Assembly (NCBI RefSeq): GCF_002211105.1
Contig: NZ_JPUA01000034.1
Coordinates: 230,617 to 294,616, forward strand
Reading direction: 5' to 3'
Source of the DNA: Halomonas campaniensis
GTDB lineage: Bacteria > Pseudomonadota > Gammaproteobacteria > Pseudomonadales > Halomonadaceae
Length of the DNA: 64,000 nucleotides
The position numbers and the translations under genes were made by a program. Position 1 is the stretch's first letter; each line of letters begins with the position of its first letter. This document shows positions 61,951 through 64,000 of the stretch, piece after piece. The notes beneath the pieces are model-generated. The model ran no database searches. It saw only the letters and a program-made list of their open reading frames with translations, and was not told the DNA's origin.

Positions 61951-63111
61951 ATGACGATCCGACATATTTACCGCAATGGTGGCCTCTGTGCCTTACTGCT
62001 AAGCGTGTTAACCGCCTGCGGGCCAGTTGAGCAAGAAGTAGCACCGCCGCCTGCCCGAGTGTCTGTTGTTACCTTGGAACCCGTTAGATTAGAGCTGACC
62101 GAAGACTTGCCGGCCCGGGTCGCTCCTTTTCAAGTGGCGGAAATTCGTCCGCAGGTCAGCGGGATTGTCCAACGTCGATTGTTCGAACAGGGAACCGACG
62201 TGAGTGCGGGGCAGCCATTATTCGAAATCAACCCAGCGCCATTTCGAGCTGAAGTGGAAACGGCAGAAGCCGCTTTGCAGAAGGCCGAAGCTGAGCTGGC
62301 GCATGCCCTTTCGCAGTCGGCTCGGTTGGAGTCGCTGGTCAGAGGGCAGTCGGTGAGCCGCCAAGCGTATGACGATGCCGTCTCCAGCAGCCAGCAAGCT
62401 GCCGCTGAGGTAGCCCAAGCGCGTGCCACGCTGTCGCGCCGCCGCCTTGACTTGGAGTTCTCCACGGTGGTGTCCCCCATTGCAGGCCGAATTGATCAGG
62501 AGTTGGTAACGGAGGGAGCGCTTGTCGGCAGCAGTGATAGCACGCCCATGGCCCGTGTTCAGCAGATCGATAAGGTCTATGTCGATGTTCGGCGCTCGGC
62601 TTCCTCGCTCGAATCGCTTCAAGATGCGATGGCGGCGCAACCCTCCCTCGATAGTGGCTTACCGGTCACCATCCTCGGCAGCAACGGTACACCCTACGAT
62701 GTCACCGGACGCATTCTTTTTTCGGGCATCAATGTGGATGCCAGCACGGGTGACCTGTTGCTGCGAGTACTCGTGGACAATCCCAATCGGCGCCTGCTGC
62801 CCGGTATGTTTGTGCGCGCCCGCGTGCCCTATGCCCGTTATGACAAGGCATTGACGGTGCCGCAACAGTCCGTGGTGCGCATCGGCGGTAAGCCCTACGT
62901 TTGGTTGATTGGTGCCAGCGACAAGGCGGTGATGGTCTCAGTGGAGCTTGGTGAATTGGCGAACGGCAATTATCGGATTCAAACGGGGGTGACAGAGGGG
63001 CAGAAGGTTGTCGTCGAGGGTATAGAGCGACTTTCTGATGGTGTCGACGTCAGCGCGACTGATTGGCATAGGTCATCGCCTCTTGAGGCTTCAGTGGCAT
63101 CTTCTTACTAA
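61951..63111 (+). CDS. RND efflux periplasmic adaptor lipoprotein (AdeA-like)
   Basis: A 386-residue membrane-fusion protein. The signal peptide ends in a lipobox LTAC (Cys about residue 23). The lipoyl, alpha-hairpin and beta-barrel domains follow: LPARVAPFQVAEIRPQVSG, LFEINPAPFRAEVETAEAAL, STVVSPIAGRIDQELVTEGA, and RILFSGINVDASTGDLLLRV. The pattern matches AdeA/AcrA. It connects the RND pump with an outer-membrane channel, which is not in the window. GGGA lies before the ATG. Confidence 0.93.
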   Translation: MTIRHIYRNGGLCALLLSVLTACGPVEQEVAPPPARVSVVTLEPVRLELTEDLPARVAPFQVAEIRPQVSGIVQRRLFEQGTDVSAGQPLFEINPAPFRAEVETAEAALQKAEAELAHALSQSARLESLVRGQSVSRQAYDDAVSSSQQAAAEVAQARATLSRRRLDLEFSTVVSPIAGRIDQELVTEGALVGSSDSTPMARVQQIDKVYVDVRRSASSLESLQDAMAAQPSLDSGLPVTILGSNGTPYDVTGRILFSGINVDASTGDLLLRVLVDNPNRRLLPGMFVRARVPYARYDKALTVPQQSVVRIGGKPYVWLIGASDKAVMVSVELGELANGNYRIQTGVTEGQKVVVEGIERLSDGVDVSATDWHRSSPLEASVASSY

Positions 63112-63129
63112 GCGTCAGGAGTCTCCGCA

Positions 63130-64000
63130 ATGCCTCAGTTCTTTATCCAGCGCCCGGTCTTCGCGTGGGTGGTCGCGCTGTTTATCATCCTGCTGGGCGT
63201 GATCGCCATTCCGCAGTTGCCGGTCGCTCACTACCCCTCGGTCGCGCCCCCTTCGGTGACCATCACTGCGACTTACCCCGGCGCAACACCGCAGACCATG
63301 AACGATGCCGTGCTTAGTCTCATTGAACGAGAACTGTCCAGCGTCAAGAACCTGCTGTACTTCGAGTCGTCCGCCGATGCATCGGGATCGGCCTCTGTCA
63401 CCGCCACCTTCAAGCCAGGAACCAATCCGGAGCTGGCCCAAGTGGATGTACAGAATAGACTCAAGGCCGTTGAGCCTCGGTTACCCCAGGCGGTTCGGCA
63501 GGATGGGCTGAGCGTAGAGTCAGCGTCATCCAGTTTTCTGATGATTGTGGGGCTGAATTCCGATGATGGGCGCTTTGATGAGATCGCCCTGAACGATTAT
63601 ATGGCGCGCAATATCGTCGAGGAGCTGCGCCGCATTGACGGTGTTGGTCGTGTGCAGCTGTTCGGTGCTGAGCAGGCAATGCGAATCTGGATCGAGCCGG
63701 AGAAGTTGATTGCTTTCGGCTTGTCGGTGAATGATCTCTCGACCGCGATCACGGAGCAGAACGCACAGATTGTGCCGGGCAGCATCGGCGCGTCTCCGGT
63801 CTTACCCGGCCAAAAGGTGTCCTCACTGTTGACCGCACAGGGGCAATTGAGCACGCCGGAAGCGTTCGCCGCTATCGTACTTCGCGCTAATGTCGACGGC
63901 TCCAAAGTGGTGTTGGGCGATGTGGCGCGAGTCGAGTTGGGCGCCCAATCCTACGGCTTCTCCAATCGTGAGAATGGCCAGCCAGCGACGGCGGCAGCCC
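63130..64000 (+). CDS. RND multidrug efflux permease (AdeB/AcrB-like), partial
   Basis: The first 290 residues of an HAE1-family RND pump; the gene runs off the right edge. It begins MPQFFIQRPVFAWVVALFII (TM1), then PVAHYPSVAPPSVTITATYP, FKPGTNPELAQVDVQNRLK and porter-domain segments GLNSDDGRFDEIALNDY and IDGVGRVQLFGAEQAMRIW. AGGAG precedes the ATG, 18 bases after the adaptor stop. With the adaptor it forms a proton-driven drug efflux unit, presumably controlled by the divergent two-component system. Confidence 0.95.
   Translation, partial: MPQFFIQRPVFAWVVALFIILLGVIAIPQLPVAHYPSVAPPSVTITATYPGATPQTMNDAVLSLIERELSSVKNLLYFESSADASGSASVTATFKPGTNPELAQVDVQNRLKAVEPRLPQAVRQDGLSVESASSSFLMIVGLNSDDGRFDEIALNDYMARNIVEELRRIDGVGRVQLFGAEQAMRIWIEPEKLIAFGLSVNDLSTAITEQNAQIVPGSIGASPVLPGQKVSSLLTAQGQLSTPEAFAAIVLRANVDGSKVVLGDVARVELGAQSYGFSNRENGQPATAAA

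Overview
The window (about 57% GC over most of its length) looks like chromosomal DNA of a halophilic gammaproteobacterium, most likely Halomonadaceae (Halomonas/Vreelandella type). This is an inference from gene content and protein style (ligA–yheU, mnmC, yciI–rnm–yciO, DUF47–pit, argA, xseA, guaBA, TRAP transporters); no rRNA or tRNA gene was seen that would fix it.

Positions 1–25.6 kb are mostly core genome: DNA ligase, tRNA wobble modification (mnmC), the yciI–rnm–yciO group, a periplasmic acid phosphatase, a voltage-gated-type K+ channel, a CYTH triphosphatase-like protein, a DUF47–Pit phosphate importer, N-acetylglutamate synthase, a class III aminotransferase with a divergent RpiR regulator, a HipBA toxin–antitoxin module with three evenly spaced operators, a stress SDR, xseA, a FrnE/DsbA-like protein and guaB–guaA.

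Immediately after guaA (25.7–30.5 kb) base composition falls to roughly one third GC and a defence-type cluster begins: a TIR–STAND NTPase, a stand-alone ThsB-type (Thoeris) TIR protein, and, convergent with them, a nucleoside-deoxyribosyltransferase-fold protein with a MAP3K/ASK1-like TRAFs-binding domain. All three carry NAD/nucleotide-processing Rossmann-like domains, and no ThsA partner is present. This is the best candidate for an undescribed system.

Positions 31–60 kb form an accessory mosaic in which the same pieces recur in whole and broken form. There are three DUF808 copies (one truncated), at least five pieces of an Rpn-family (PD-(D/E)XK) nuclease gene, two GFA genes, duplicated LysR and AraC/TSUP gene ends, an AbiEi antitoxin whose AbiEii toxin is cut off by a DUF808 copy, and a HicA-like/HTH pair whose second gene has acquired an Rpn tail in frame. 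Between these pieces lie intact units: DMT–LysR, AraC/SDR, a GGDEF diguanylate cyclase, TetR with a frameshifted MFS exporter, a TRAP–gamma-glutamyltransferase–TetR operon behind a sigma-54-type promoter, AraC/TSUP, a MarR–GNAT fusion, a CmlA/FloR-family phenicol exporter with what looks like a translational-attenuation leader peptide, a truncated RhuM protein and PhzF.

From 60 kb to the right edge the window holds a two-component system and an RND efflux system that resemble Acinetobacter AdeRS–AdeAB: histidine kinase and response regulator on the minus strand, divergent adaptor lipoprotein and RND pump (the pump runs off the window).
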